Shown: one piece after another, positions 14,425 to 21,191 of the stretch
Layout: every line of letters begins with the position of its first letter
Position numbering within the stretch: position 1 is the first letter of the stretch
Source: a virus
Strand: one strand, 5' to 3'
IMG/VR virus record: IMGVR_UViG_3300008266_000093
Coordinates: 1 to 48,430 of that record
Length of the DNA stretch: 48,430 bases
The notes under the pieces: model-generated
The model's database searches: none
Seen by the model: only the letters and a program-made list of their open reading frames with translations
Told to the model about the DNA's origin: nothing
Program-made: the position numbers and the translations under genes

Positions 14425-15402
14425 TTATAAACAACCTTTAATTAAATCTCTAATTCCATCTTTAAAATTATATTGTGCACTCCAACCAAGCTTTTGAATC
14501 TTGTTTGGGTTGATGGCATATTTCAAATCATTGCCGGGCCTATCAGTTACATGTTGAATTAACCTTGAATGAGGCGCATGCTCCGGCCTTAACTCATCTA
14601 AAACACTGCAAATTGTGTACACAACTTCAATGTTGGTGAGTTCTCCGTCGCCGCCAATACAATACTGCTGACCCACCAATCCTTTATCCATTACCAATAA
14701 CAGGGCATTAACGTGATCTTCCACATGCAGCCAATCACGTATGTTCTCCCCTTTTCCATGAACCGTGATCGGTTTTTCCGCCAACGCATTGGTAATCGTC
14801 ATTGGTATTAGCTTCTCTGGATGTTGACCAGGGCCATAGTTATTGCTGCAGTTTGTTATGACCGCAGGAAACTTGTAGGTGTTGTGCCAGGCCATCACTA
14901 AATGGTCGCTGGCTGCTTTACTTGCTGAGTAGGGTGAGCGTGGGTTATATGGCGTAGTTTCTACAAAATAGGTTTCAATGTCGTCTGGACGCAAAGATCC
15001 AAATACCTCGTCGGTGCTTACATGAAGGAATTTAAAATCATCTTCCATGTATAAACGACAAGCTTCTAGTAAGTTAAATGTACCAACAATGTTGCTGTAA
15101 ATAAAATCTTTGGGGTTGTGAATAGAATTATCAACATGACTTTCGGCGGCAAGGTGAAAAATTTTATCAGGTTGTAAAATACGAATCCACTCCTGAACAA
15201 TAGTTTCATCGGTTAAGTTGTACGGCAATAATTGATATCGATTTTTAGCATCAGTATAAGTATTTAACTCAGCTGCATTACTGGCATAACCAAGTTTGTC
15301 AAAATTGTAAATAAATAAATTAGGAATTTTAAGGAGACGTTTAATTAAATGACGCCCAATAAATCCGGCACCGCCGGTAACAAGAATTTTTTCCATATTC
15401 AT
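14425..15402 (-). CDS. rfbB: NDP-glucose 4,6-dehydratase (RmlB-like)
   Basis: Extended short-chain dehydrogenase that converts NDP-glucose, usually dTDP-glucose, to the 4-keto-6-deoxy sugar. It has the NAD-binding TGGAGFIGRHL near the N-terminus, a HVSTDEVFG segment with the catalytic Thr-Asp-Glu, the Y-S-A-S-K active site, and NCSNNYGPGQHPEKLIP, which is characteristic of RmlB. The length (325 aa) is normal. An in-frame ATG at 15396 is an alternative start. It is preceded by the epimerase gene with only three bases between. No RmlA-type nucleotidyltransferase is present in the window, so the activated sugar presumably comes from the host. Confidence 0.92.
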   Translation of the reverse strand: MNMEKILVTGGAGFIGRHLIKRLLKIPNLFIYNFDKLGYASNAAELNTYTDAKNRYQLLPYNLTDETIVQEWIRILQPDKIFHLAAESHVDNSIHNPKDFIYSNIVGTFNLLEACRLYMEDDFKFLHVSTDEVFGSLRPDDIETYFVETTPYNPRSPYSASKAASDHLVMAWHNTYKFPAVITNCSNNYGPGQHPEKLIPMTITNALAEKPITVHGKGENIRDWLHVEDHVNALLLVMDKGLVGQQYCIGGDGELTNIEVVYTICSVLDELRPEHAPHSRLIQHVTDRPGNDLKYAINPNKIQKLGWSAQYNFKDGIRDLIKGCL

Positions 15403-15405
15403 ATA

Positions 15406-16074
15406 CTAATCAAAAACTTCTGCTTTTTTCAAGGGTGTTCCATGTTTATCTTTAATGGATAAAATAGGGTTTTTAAATTTTTTCCAACTGATATTTAAAT
15501 CTTCATCAGACCAAAGCAATGTTCGTTCGTACTCTGGGTTATGTACTTGAGTTATTTTATACAACACGTCAGCTCGATCTCCTAGTACGCAATACCCATG
15601 AGCAAATCCAGGTGGAATCCATAGCATGTCATAAGGTCGTTTGTCTCCATTGAGGTAAACATTCAACCATTGACCAAACGTTTCAGAAGATTTACGGATG
15701 TCCACAACAACATCTTGGATTTCACCACGAATACAACGGACTAGCTTCCCTTGTTGATGAGGCGGTAACTGGTAGTGCAATCCACGGAGAACGTTACGGT
15801 TTGAAATCACATAAGAATCTTGGCAAAATGTGTGGTCGCCAAAAATTTTTTTGTGTTTAACTTCATGCCAATGATCGGAAAAGGTTCCACGTTCATCCTC
15901 ATATCGATCAACCGTAATTAACTTCAAGCCATCCAGATGCAGTGGACAGACTTTCATGCGTGGTTCAAAACGATTGGGGAAACCGGGTAGCACTGATTCC
16001 AAACTGGTAAAGTAACGCTTTAAACGTTCTTGTTCAGCTGAAACTTTATAGTTGTTGGTTTGAGGGGTGACCAA
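15406..16074 (-). CDS. rfbC: 4-keto-6-deoxyhexose 3,5-epimerase (RmlC-like)
   Basis: Cupin-fold epimerase. Visible marks are GTFSDHWHE, the LRGLHYQLPPHQQGKLVRC block with the catalytic His, VVVDIRKSSETFGQW, and LWIPPGFAHGYCVLG. The N-terminal 55 residues before the first cupin strand are longer than in standard RmlC (about 180 aa). It acts after the 4,6-dehydratase to give the L-configured 4-keto sugar. Its 5' end overlaps the 3' end of the small gene upstream by 29 bases. Confidence 0.9.
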   Translation of the reverse strand: MVTPQTNNYKVSAEQERLKRYFTSLESVLPGFPNRFEPRMKVCPLHLDGLKLITVDRYEDERGTFSDHWHEVKHKKIFGDHTFCQDSYVISNRNVLRGLHYQLPPHQQGKLVRCIRGEIQDVVVDIRKSSETFGQWLNVYLNGDKRPYDMLWIPPGFAHGYCVLGDRADVLYKITQVHNPEYERTLLWSDEDLNISWKKFKNPILSIKDKHGTPLKKAEVFD

Positions 16075-16243
16075 ATTTTTCCATCAATGCGTCCATACAT
16101 TCTAAAGATTCCAGACGCATCAGGATATCAGAAATTGCATTGATAGTAATTGGATGTTCAGCTCGTGCTGCAAAAGCTAAAGCATCACGAAGATTAGTGG
16201 TAGCAAGATGAACTGCTTCCTTAACTTGATTGGATAATGCCAT
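16046..16243 (-). CDS. Hypothetical helical protein, 65 aa
   Basis: Alpha-helical small protein (LSNQVKEAVHLATTNLRDAL, ISDILMRLESLECMDALME) with no recognised family. The start at 16243 is preferred over a frame extension to 16288. It overlaps rfbC by 29 bases and sits inside the sugar operon, so it may be a partner or regulator of these enzymes; there is no direct evidence. Confidence 0.6.
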   Translation of the reverse strand: MALSNQVKEAVHLATTNLRDALAFAARAEHPITINAISDILMRLESLECMDALMEKFGHPSNQQL

Positions 16244-16351
16244 TTCAGAATGCCTTGGTCTTCTTACTATAACGGCTGTGCCAAACATGCAGTTTAAAAT
16301 CTCTGCTATTAGTTTGGCACAGGTTTTTAAATTGGGTATTCGGTTGTTTTT

Positions 16352-17569
16352 TTATTTTTGTAGGGAATACTCTAATACAGTTGTTGAAATGTATTCAAGG
16401 TTTTCACGAGTAATTGTGGGGGCGGTGCCCAGGAAAAATACATGCTTTAACACTTGATAGGCATTTGGATAATCTTTTGCATTGCCTAAGTGTCTGTACG
16501 CAGGATGAAGCAACAAATTACCGGCAAAATAATTGCGGGTTTGAATTCCGTTTTCTTCTAGATGCAACTGTAAAGTTTTCTTTACAAGTTCGTTATTGCA
16601 GATAATGGGGACTCCAAACCATGATGTTTCTGCTTCTGGTAGCTCTTGTACAACACGTACTGCGTCACCAAAAACTTCAAGAATTTTTTTAATTTGTGTG
16701 TAGTTAAACCGGCGCTTGGAATGGATCTCGTCAAACTTTTTTAATTGAACCTGACCCACTGCACCTTGCATGTCAATTGGTTTTAAGTTGTAACCAATCT
16801 GACTAAACACATATTTGTGATCTACGATTCCGTCGTAACCATCAAGCCATGTGTCAAAACGTTTGCCGCAACTACCATTGATTAGCTGGTTGCAGGCACC
16901 AACGCAATAGCAGTCACGCCCCCACCAAGCAAACTGGCGTGCGAGTGTCACAACATCTGAAATGTTTGACGACACCATTCCACCTTCCATTGTGGTGATG
17001 TGGTGCGCAGGATAAAAAGAACAAGATGCAGCAACGGCATGTTGTGTCAGATATTCATTTTTCCATTTGGACCCAAGGGAATCACAATTATCTGCAACGT
17101 ATTTAATTTCGTATTGATCACAGATGTTTAATAAACGATCCATGTTGTAACTGTTGCCTAACACTGGGCTGCTAAATACAGCAACAGTTTTAGGTGTAAT
17201 AGCTTCTTCAACTCGATCAAGATCCCAATTCAAATCATCCCAAGTTATGTCTACAAATTTAGGGACAAGATTATTTTGAATGATTGGGTTAATGGTGGTG
17301 GGAAAACCAACAACACTTACGATAATTTCAGAGCCATCTGGCCATTCAAAATATTTTTTAAGGGCAGCAATCATTACAAGATTAGCGGAGCTACCACTAT
17401 TAACCATTAAGGAATCAGAGAATCCAAAACGTTTAGAAAACTGTCGTTCAAATTTATCTACTTCTTTTCCAGCTGGGTACCAAGCACCTTCTTTCAAGCA
17501 AGCAATAGCTGCGTCAATTTCTGTTCCATCAAAGTACGGTCCGGAGTACAGAACTTTTGATTTAGACAT
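16352..17569 (-). CDS. rfbH: RfbH-type PLP/[2Fe-2S] 3-dehydrase of 4-keto-6-deoxyhexose
   Basis: DegT/DnrJ-fold enzyme in which the PLP-binding Lys is replaced by His: SFYPAHHITTMEGG (His189/His190). This is the hallmark of E1/RfbH/DdhC, which removes the 3-hydroxyl of NDP-4-keto-6-deoxyhexose instead of transaminating it. The PLP-contacting Asp160 is present. Cysteines 162, 220, 222 and 234 give C-x57-C-x1-C-x11-C; the [2Fe-2S] motif of the Yersinia enzyme is C-x57-C-x1-C-x7-C, so this copy has a four-residue insertion (and an extra Cys226) before the last cysteine. The product would be a 3,6-dideoxy sugar. It overlaps the SDR gene by 76 bases. No dedicated E3-type reductase is seen. Confidence 0.88.
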   Translation of the reverse strand: MSKSKVLYSGPYFDGTEIDAAIACLKEGAWYPAGKEVDKFERQFSKRFGFSDSLMVNSGSSANLVMIAALKKYFEWPDGSEIIVSVVGFPTTINPIIQNNLVPKFVDITWDDLNWDLDRVEEAITPKTVAVFSSPVLGNSYNMDRLLNICDQYEIKYVADNCDSLGSKWKNEYLTQHAVAASCSFYPAHHITTMEGGMVSSNISDVVTLARQFAWWGRDCYCVGACNQLINGSCGKRFDTWLDGYDGIVDHKYVFSQIGYNLKPIDMQGAVGQVQLKKFDEIHSKRRFNYTQIKKILEVFGDAVRVVQELPEAETSWFGVPIICNNELVKKTLQLHLEENGIQTRNYFAGNLLLHPAYRHLGNAKDYPNAYQVLKHVFFLGTAPTITRENLEYISTTVLEYSLQK

Positions 17570-18360
17570 AGATCTTGCAATCCTTTTTCAAAGGAAATGA
17601 GTGGTTTGAAGCCATGCGAAGCAAGCTTGCCACAGTTTAAACCAAAGTGAACGGCTTGGTTGTAGCCGCTTGGTACATTGTTACGCAACACATACCCTCT
17701 TGAATCAACAAGCTGCTTTGCGCTGTCAAGAGCATCACCCAATCTTGTGGAAACTCCTGTACCAATATTGTAGATACTGTTGCCATCACCGTTTTTACAC
17801 AGGAACTGTAAGGCCCTACATGTATCTAAGATATGAATAAAGTCGCGAGAAACATCAATGTGTACACTGATGTCTTTATGGGTTTTTAAACGATTGACCA
17901 GGTAGTGTAATGCATTTCGTTTTTGGTTGCCAGTATCAGGTCCACCATAAACATTGCCCAACCTAAAGATTCGATAAGTAATACCAAAGGTTTCACAATA
18001 TTCTTTTACAAGTTTTTCGGCTGCGTACTTAGTAATTGAATAAAAACCGTTTGGATCACAGAGGGCCTGCTCGTCTGGGTAAACATGGTTTGGTCCATAT
18101 ACAAACCAACTACTTACAAAATTAAAGGTATCAATCCCTGTTTTGCGGCACATCTCAAGACGCCTCATGAGCTGTACTAAATTTGTATCAATATCTACAT
18201 GGCAATTTTCACGAAAAGTTTGATTGTCCGTTGTACTAATTAAGTACAGGACATTTTTTGTATTGGGCTCCAGCTGTGCTCGGGGTATGCAGAAAGAAGG
18301 GAATAAACCGTTGAAGTAAGTTCCGATAATTCCTGTGCTTCCGTACAGACTTAAATCCAT
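17494..18360 (-). CDS. NAD-dependent epimerase/dehydratase (SDR)
   Basis: Extended SDR of 288 aa with a Rossmann start (YGSTGIIGTYF, a G-x-x-G-x-x-G variant), FNFVSSWFVYGP, the catalytic Y-S-I-T-K, RLGNVYGGPD and DVSRDFIHILDTCRAL. It could be the reductase that finishes the deoxysugar (the step after RfbH) or an NDP-sugar epimerase; the sequence does not decide. Its last 25 codons overlap the start of rfbH, and its start overlaps the GT2 gene by 10 bases, so the operon is tightly coupled. Confidence 0.85.
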   Translation of the reverse strand: MDLSLYGSTGIIGTYFNGLFPSFCIPRAQLEPNTKNVLYLISTTDNQTFRENCHVDIDTNLVQLMRRLEMCRKTGIDTFNFVSSWFVYGPNHVYPDEQALCDPNGFYSITKYAAEKLVKEYCETFGITYRIFRLGNVYGGPDTGNQKRNALHYLVNRLKTHKDISVHIDVSRDFIHILDTCRALQFLCKNGDGNSIYNIGTGVSTRLGDALDSAKQLVDSRGYVLRNNVPSGYNQAVHFGLNCGKLASHGFKPLISFEKGLQDLCLNQKFCTPDRTLMEQKLTQLLLA

Positions 18361-19085
18361 CGCTGCCTTTGGCTACGAACTGGATCATACAACCAGTAGT
18401 CAAGAGGAAGATCCATATCAAATGGTGTGGTGTACTTTTCTTGTCCAGGAAGACCGCCCCATTTCTCCACGTAGTAACGTCCATTTTCTTGGTACGTCAT
18501 ACGGTTTTTTGCATAAATTACAGGATCTCTTTTGATTGTGGCGCTAACAGTATGGTGATATTCCAGGGGCAGGTGCTCCCATTCAATGTCAGCCATCTTC
18601 ATGCGGTAACGATGGTCGTTATCTTCGTAGTAAGCAGGGAAAAAATTTTCGTCCAAGTAACCAACTTCATACAGAAGTTCCGGTGTAAAAATCATGGACG
18701 AATATCCGTTTTGTGTTTCATCACAAAGGATTCCAACAAACGGGGTCTCTAATCGCTGAGCAAGTTTTTTTAATTCGCCTGGCTTGGGATGCCAATCAAC
18801 TGACAGAATGCACCAATAGGGGCAGTCAATGTTCTGTTTAATGATTTGGTTGATAGCTCCGGAGAATCCAACGTTCATAAAATTATGTACAACTTCAACA
18901 TTTTTGACGTATTTACTACCACCTTTAATCTTGTCAATGGCCTGACGCACCTCAGGATCCTGGCCGATGGAGTTATCAAGAATGAAGTAACGGTTAACTG
19001 GATAATCAATTGAATTGAATTGTTGTAACAAGTCATCGGCTCCGTTGAGGATCATGGTGCCGATCATCTCAATAGGTTTTGTCAT
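18351..19085 (-). CDS. Family 2 glycosyltransferase
   Basis: GT-A-type transferase: nucleotide-binding start (MIGTMILNGADDLLQQF), NVGFSGAINQ, an ILSVDWHP metal-site region in place of the usual D-x-D, and YLDENFFPAYYEDNDHRYRM, the typical acceptor-side ED motif. It probably transfers the sugar made by the neighbouring enzymes onto a protein, glycan or virion component. Length 244 aa is normal for a phage GT2. Its start overlaps the previous gene's stop (ATGA). Confidence 0.85.
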   Translation of the reverse strand: MTKPIEMIGTMILNGADDLLQQFNSIDYPVNRYFILDNSIGQDPEVRQAIDKIKGGSKYVKNVEVVHNFMNVGFSGAINQIIKQNIDCPYWCILSVDWHPKPGELKKLAQRLETPFVGILCDETQNGYSSMIFTPELLYEVGYLDENFFPAYYEDNDHRYRMKMADIEWEHLPLEYHHTVSATIKRDPVIYAKNRMTYQENGRYYVEKWGGLPGQEKYTTPFDMDLPLDYWLYDPVRSQRQRWI

Positions 19086-19267
19086 AGATCAACTCGCAGG
19101 TACTCTTCGTCGTCAGCAATCAATCGTTGTTCCAGGAGATCTGCTTCTGTTGTTTCAACATCTTCGAAAGCAATTCCGTTGCGAAGCTTGTAGTCTCGTT
19201 GTAAAAACTCAATAAGATTGATGTCAGATTCGCAATAGTAAAACCGCGTTAGATTACAAGACACCAA
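19082..19267 (-). CDS. Hypothetical acidic protein, 61 aa
   Basis: Acidic small protein (MVSCNLTRFYYCESDINLIEF ... EDVETTEADLLEQRL) without a recognised domain. It lies between Hli and the glycosyltransferase, overlapping both neighbours by a few bases, as expected of a real gene in a compact operon. Confidence 0.6.
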   Translation of the reverse strand: MVSCNLTRFYYCESDINLIEFLQRDYKLRNGIAFEDVETTEADLLEQRLIADDEEYLRVDL

Positions 19268-19493
19268 TCAATTCCCATACACTGACTTTATAGATCAATT
19301 CCAATTGGAGTATCAAGATGATACCAAACATTGCAAAGCGCCCATTCCAGCGTTCTGCGTAATGGATATAGTCATCCGGATGAAACGGGATTTTATTGAA
19401 ATGCAAATCTACTAGGTACTCTTTCCACAGGGTTTTGAGTGCCCAAATAAAAAGATCTCGTAGAAACTCAAACCAAAGTTGGATTTTTCTCAT
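19254..19493 (-). CDS. hli: High-light-inducible chlorophyll-binding protein (Hli)
   Basis: The C-terminal half contains A-E-R-W-N-G-R-F-A-M-F-G (residues 46-57) followed by a hydrophobic helix with a second Glu. This is the chlorophyll a/b-binding signature E-x-x-N-G-R-x-A-M-x-G of cyanobacterial Hlip/Scp proteins, in which Glu and Asn ligate chlorophyll. One transmembrane helix; it would sit in the host thylakoid, bind free chlorophyll and carotenoid, and quench excess light energy during infection. The N-terminal 40 residues are an extra hydrophobic/basic extension compared with many phage Hli. It is coupled to the 34-aa membrane peptide upstream (ATGA). Confidence 0.88.
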   Translation of the reverse strand: MRKIQLWFEFLRDLFIWALKTLWKEYLVDLHFNKIPFHPDDYIHYAERWNGRFAMFGIILILQLELIYKVSVWELIGVL

Positions 19494-19594
19494 GCTGCTA
19501 GGTGCAATCCACCAAATATAACAAACGTATCGACCACTGTAATCACAAGAATTGAAAAGAGCAGAAGCACAATTGCCACCGTAAATCTTGTCAT
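19490..19594 (-). CDS. Single-pass membrane peptide, 34 aa
   Basis: ATG at 19594 (minus) opens a 34-codon frame that is almost entirely hydrophobic (FTVAIVLLLFSILVITVV). Its TGA overlaps the hli start codon as ATGA, strong arrangement evidence for translation. It could be a partner of Hli in the thylakoid or just a leader peptide. No homologue recognised. Confidence 0.55.
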   Translation of the reverse strand: MTRFTVAIVLLLFSILVITVVDTFVIFGGLHLAA

Positions 19595-19632
19595 GGTTTA
19601 CTTTTGCACGCTATGCTTTAAATAATATACAA

Positions 19633-19646
19633 AACCGTTAACGGTT
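19633..19646. promoter_or_regulatory. 14-bp perfect palindrome at a divergent junction (operator candidate)
   Basis: AACCGTTAACGGTT is its own reverse complement. It lies 12 bases before the nuclease ATG (19659) and 38 bases upstream of the divergent membrane-peptide/hli operon. A TATAC hexamer-like element lies just left of it. The position between two opposite operons is what one expects of an operator for a dimeric regulator. Confidence 0.6.
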
Positions 19647-19658
19647 GCTAAAGTTAAT

Positions 19659-20495
19659 ATGGCTGAACCTTGGATCCAGACCAAGAACGAGCAACCTGAA
19701 ACAATGCGGGATCTAAACAAGACCGCAGCCAGAATTACGCTTAACGGAAAACGGCATTACACCACACCGTTGCCTACTGGGCCTGCGCCATCTGTAACTA
19801 CAATCATTAGCGAGACAGCTTCCGAGGCAAATAAACGGAAGCTTGAAATGTGGTCAAAAGCTAACCCAGGCGTGAAAGAAGCTGCTGCCGAAAGGGGTAC
19901 AGCTATTCACTATGGCATGGAGCAGTATCTTAAAGGGAATAAATCACCTGATATTCCTGATGGGTATAAAGATTTTTGGGCGGGTATGCCTTCGATCCTT
20001 GATCAATTCCAAGAAATTTTATGGGCGGAATCGCCGGTTCTTGATAAATTTAACTTCACTATTGGCAGTGATGACGTTGCTCGTGTGTGGGGTTGCGATG
20101 GTGACGGGAGAAGTTGGGCTGGCGCTCCCGACATCATTGCTGTGGCTAATAACAAGCTCACTCTGGCTGATTTAAAAACCAGTGTCAAACCTTATAGCCG
20201 CAAATGGCCTAAGGACTTAGATAAAGGATCACCGGAATGGCGTGATCTGTTGGGGGGTCATATGAAATTTAAAAAAACCTGCAAACAACTTGCCGCTTAC
20301 GACATTGCGATCCAGCAAACACTAGGTATAAAAGTCCAGCAAGCAGCCATTCTTGTGTCTACGCCGGTACGCACCCAGGTCTTTAAAATCTCCAGGCGGT
20401 TTCTGGATGTGCTGCATGAGGATTGGTATAAAATTGTTGCTGAATATTACGAACAGGTCGAGAACTGCACTGGTTATGATCCGAATCTTATTTAA
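19659..20495 (+). CDS. PD-(D/E)XK nuclease (RecB/Cas4-like exonuclease)
   Basis: The N-terminal helix AAERGTAIHYGMEQYL carries the conserved His of RecB-family nucleases. The active site is GAPDIIAVANNKLTLADLKTS, i.e. the Asp and the D-x-K of the PD-(D/E)XK fold, followed by a Gln/Tyr helix (KTCKQLAAYDIAIQQ). Length 278 aa. It probably acts as a phage exonuclease in recombination or host DNA breakdown. It starts the replication run at the divergent junction and overlaps the next gene by 20 bases. Confidence 0.85.
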   Translation: MAEPWIQTKNEQPETMRDLNKTAARITLNGKRHYTTPLPTGPAPSVTTIISETASEANKRKLEMWSKANPGVKEAAAERGTAIHYGMEQYLKGNKSPDIPDGYKDFWAGMPSILDQFQEILWAESPVLDKFNFTIGSDDVARVWGCDGDGRSWAGAPDIIAVANNKLTLADLKTSVKPYSRKWPKDLDKGSPEWRDLLGGHMKFKKTCKQLAAYDIAIQQTLGIKVQQAAILVSTPVRTQVFKISRRFLDVLHEDWYKIVAEYYEQVENCTGYDPNLI

Positions 20496-20745
20496 AGATA
20501 TTGTTGCTGCCATTGCTGAATGGTGGAAAAAACTTTGGTTTGAATCCAGGCTGAAGGCCCGTCTCAAGATGATTGAACTTGAGAATCAAATTGAATCTGA
20601 GATAGAAAGAGAGAAGGCCGCTAGGCCGATGTATACCGAACACCCTATTGATCCTGCGCTACAGACAGGGGAATCTCAAAAACTCGGTGGGGCCATGCAA
20701 CTCACAGCACCCTGGTACAAAAATGACTGCATGGACGCCCGATAA
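20476..20745 (+). CDS. Hypothetical helical protein, 89 aa
   Basis: An amphipathic basic N-terminus (MIRILFKDIVAAIAEWWKK) is followed by a long Glu/Arg helix (IELENQIESEIEREK) and a polar end. No recognised domain. The start at 20476 overlaps the nuclease end and is preferred over an upstream frame extension to 20353. Confidence 0.6.
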   Translation: MIRILFKDIVAAIAEWWKKLWFESRLKARLKMIELENQIESEIEREKAARPMYTEHPIDPALQTGESQKLGGAMQLTAPWYKNDCMDAR

Positions 20746-20935
20746 TCAGAAGGTTTCTTGGAGTAAAACGGATCCGGAGGAGCAACGCCGCCGGGTTGCT
20801 TGGTCTGTAGCTACGTCTTGCGCAATTGAGACAGGTGAGTCTCCAGTTGACATCTACAACCGCCTATTAAAGAAATTTCAAGATGTAAATGCCTACGGAC
20901 ACATGGCTCTAGATGAGTCCAATGAGTCTAAGTAA
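20723..20935 (+). CDS. Hypothetical protein, 70 aa
   Basis: Charged protein (MTAWTPDNQKVSWSKTDPEEQ) with a central helix (IETGESPVDIYNRLLKKFQD). No family recognised. It overlaps the preceding gene by 23 bases. Confidence 0.6.
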   Translation: MTAWTPDNQKVSWSKTDPEEQRRRVAWSVATSCAIETGESPVDIYNRLLKKFQDVNAYGHMALDESNESK

Positions 20936-21005
20936 TTCCGGAAAATTGTAAGGGTCTGGTTGGATTGGTCGCCGTAGGATAAGAAAACACTCAGTTCCGC
21001 CCCAG

Positions 21006-21191
21006 ATGGAAATTCACATTTCCCTGGGAGAGTGGATAAATACTCTCCAGATCCGCATGACTAATGCGGTGGATGGGGATTGTTTTTATCTGCCCTCTCC
21101 TATGCATTTACATGCATTTCAACTGGTGAAGGACGCCTCATTTCCTGATCGAAACTTTAGAGTAGAACTTAAAGAAGAAAGTAAAGCATGA
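21006..21191 (+). CDS. Hypothetical protein, 61 aa
   Basis: Mixed alpha/beta small protein beginning MEIHISLGEWINTLQ, with no recognised domain. Its stop overlaps the primase-helicase start (ATGA), so it is likely co-translated with it. The 70 bases before it hold no clear promoter. Confidence 0.6.
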   Translation: MEIHISLGEWINTLQIRMTNAVDGDCFYLPSPMHLHAFQLVKDASFPDRNFRVELKEESKA

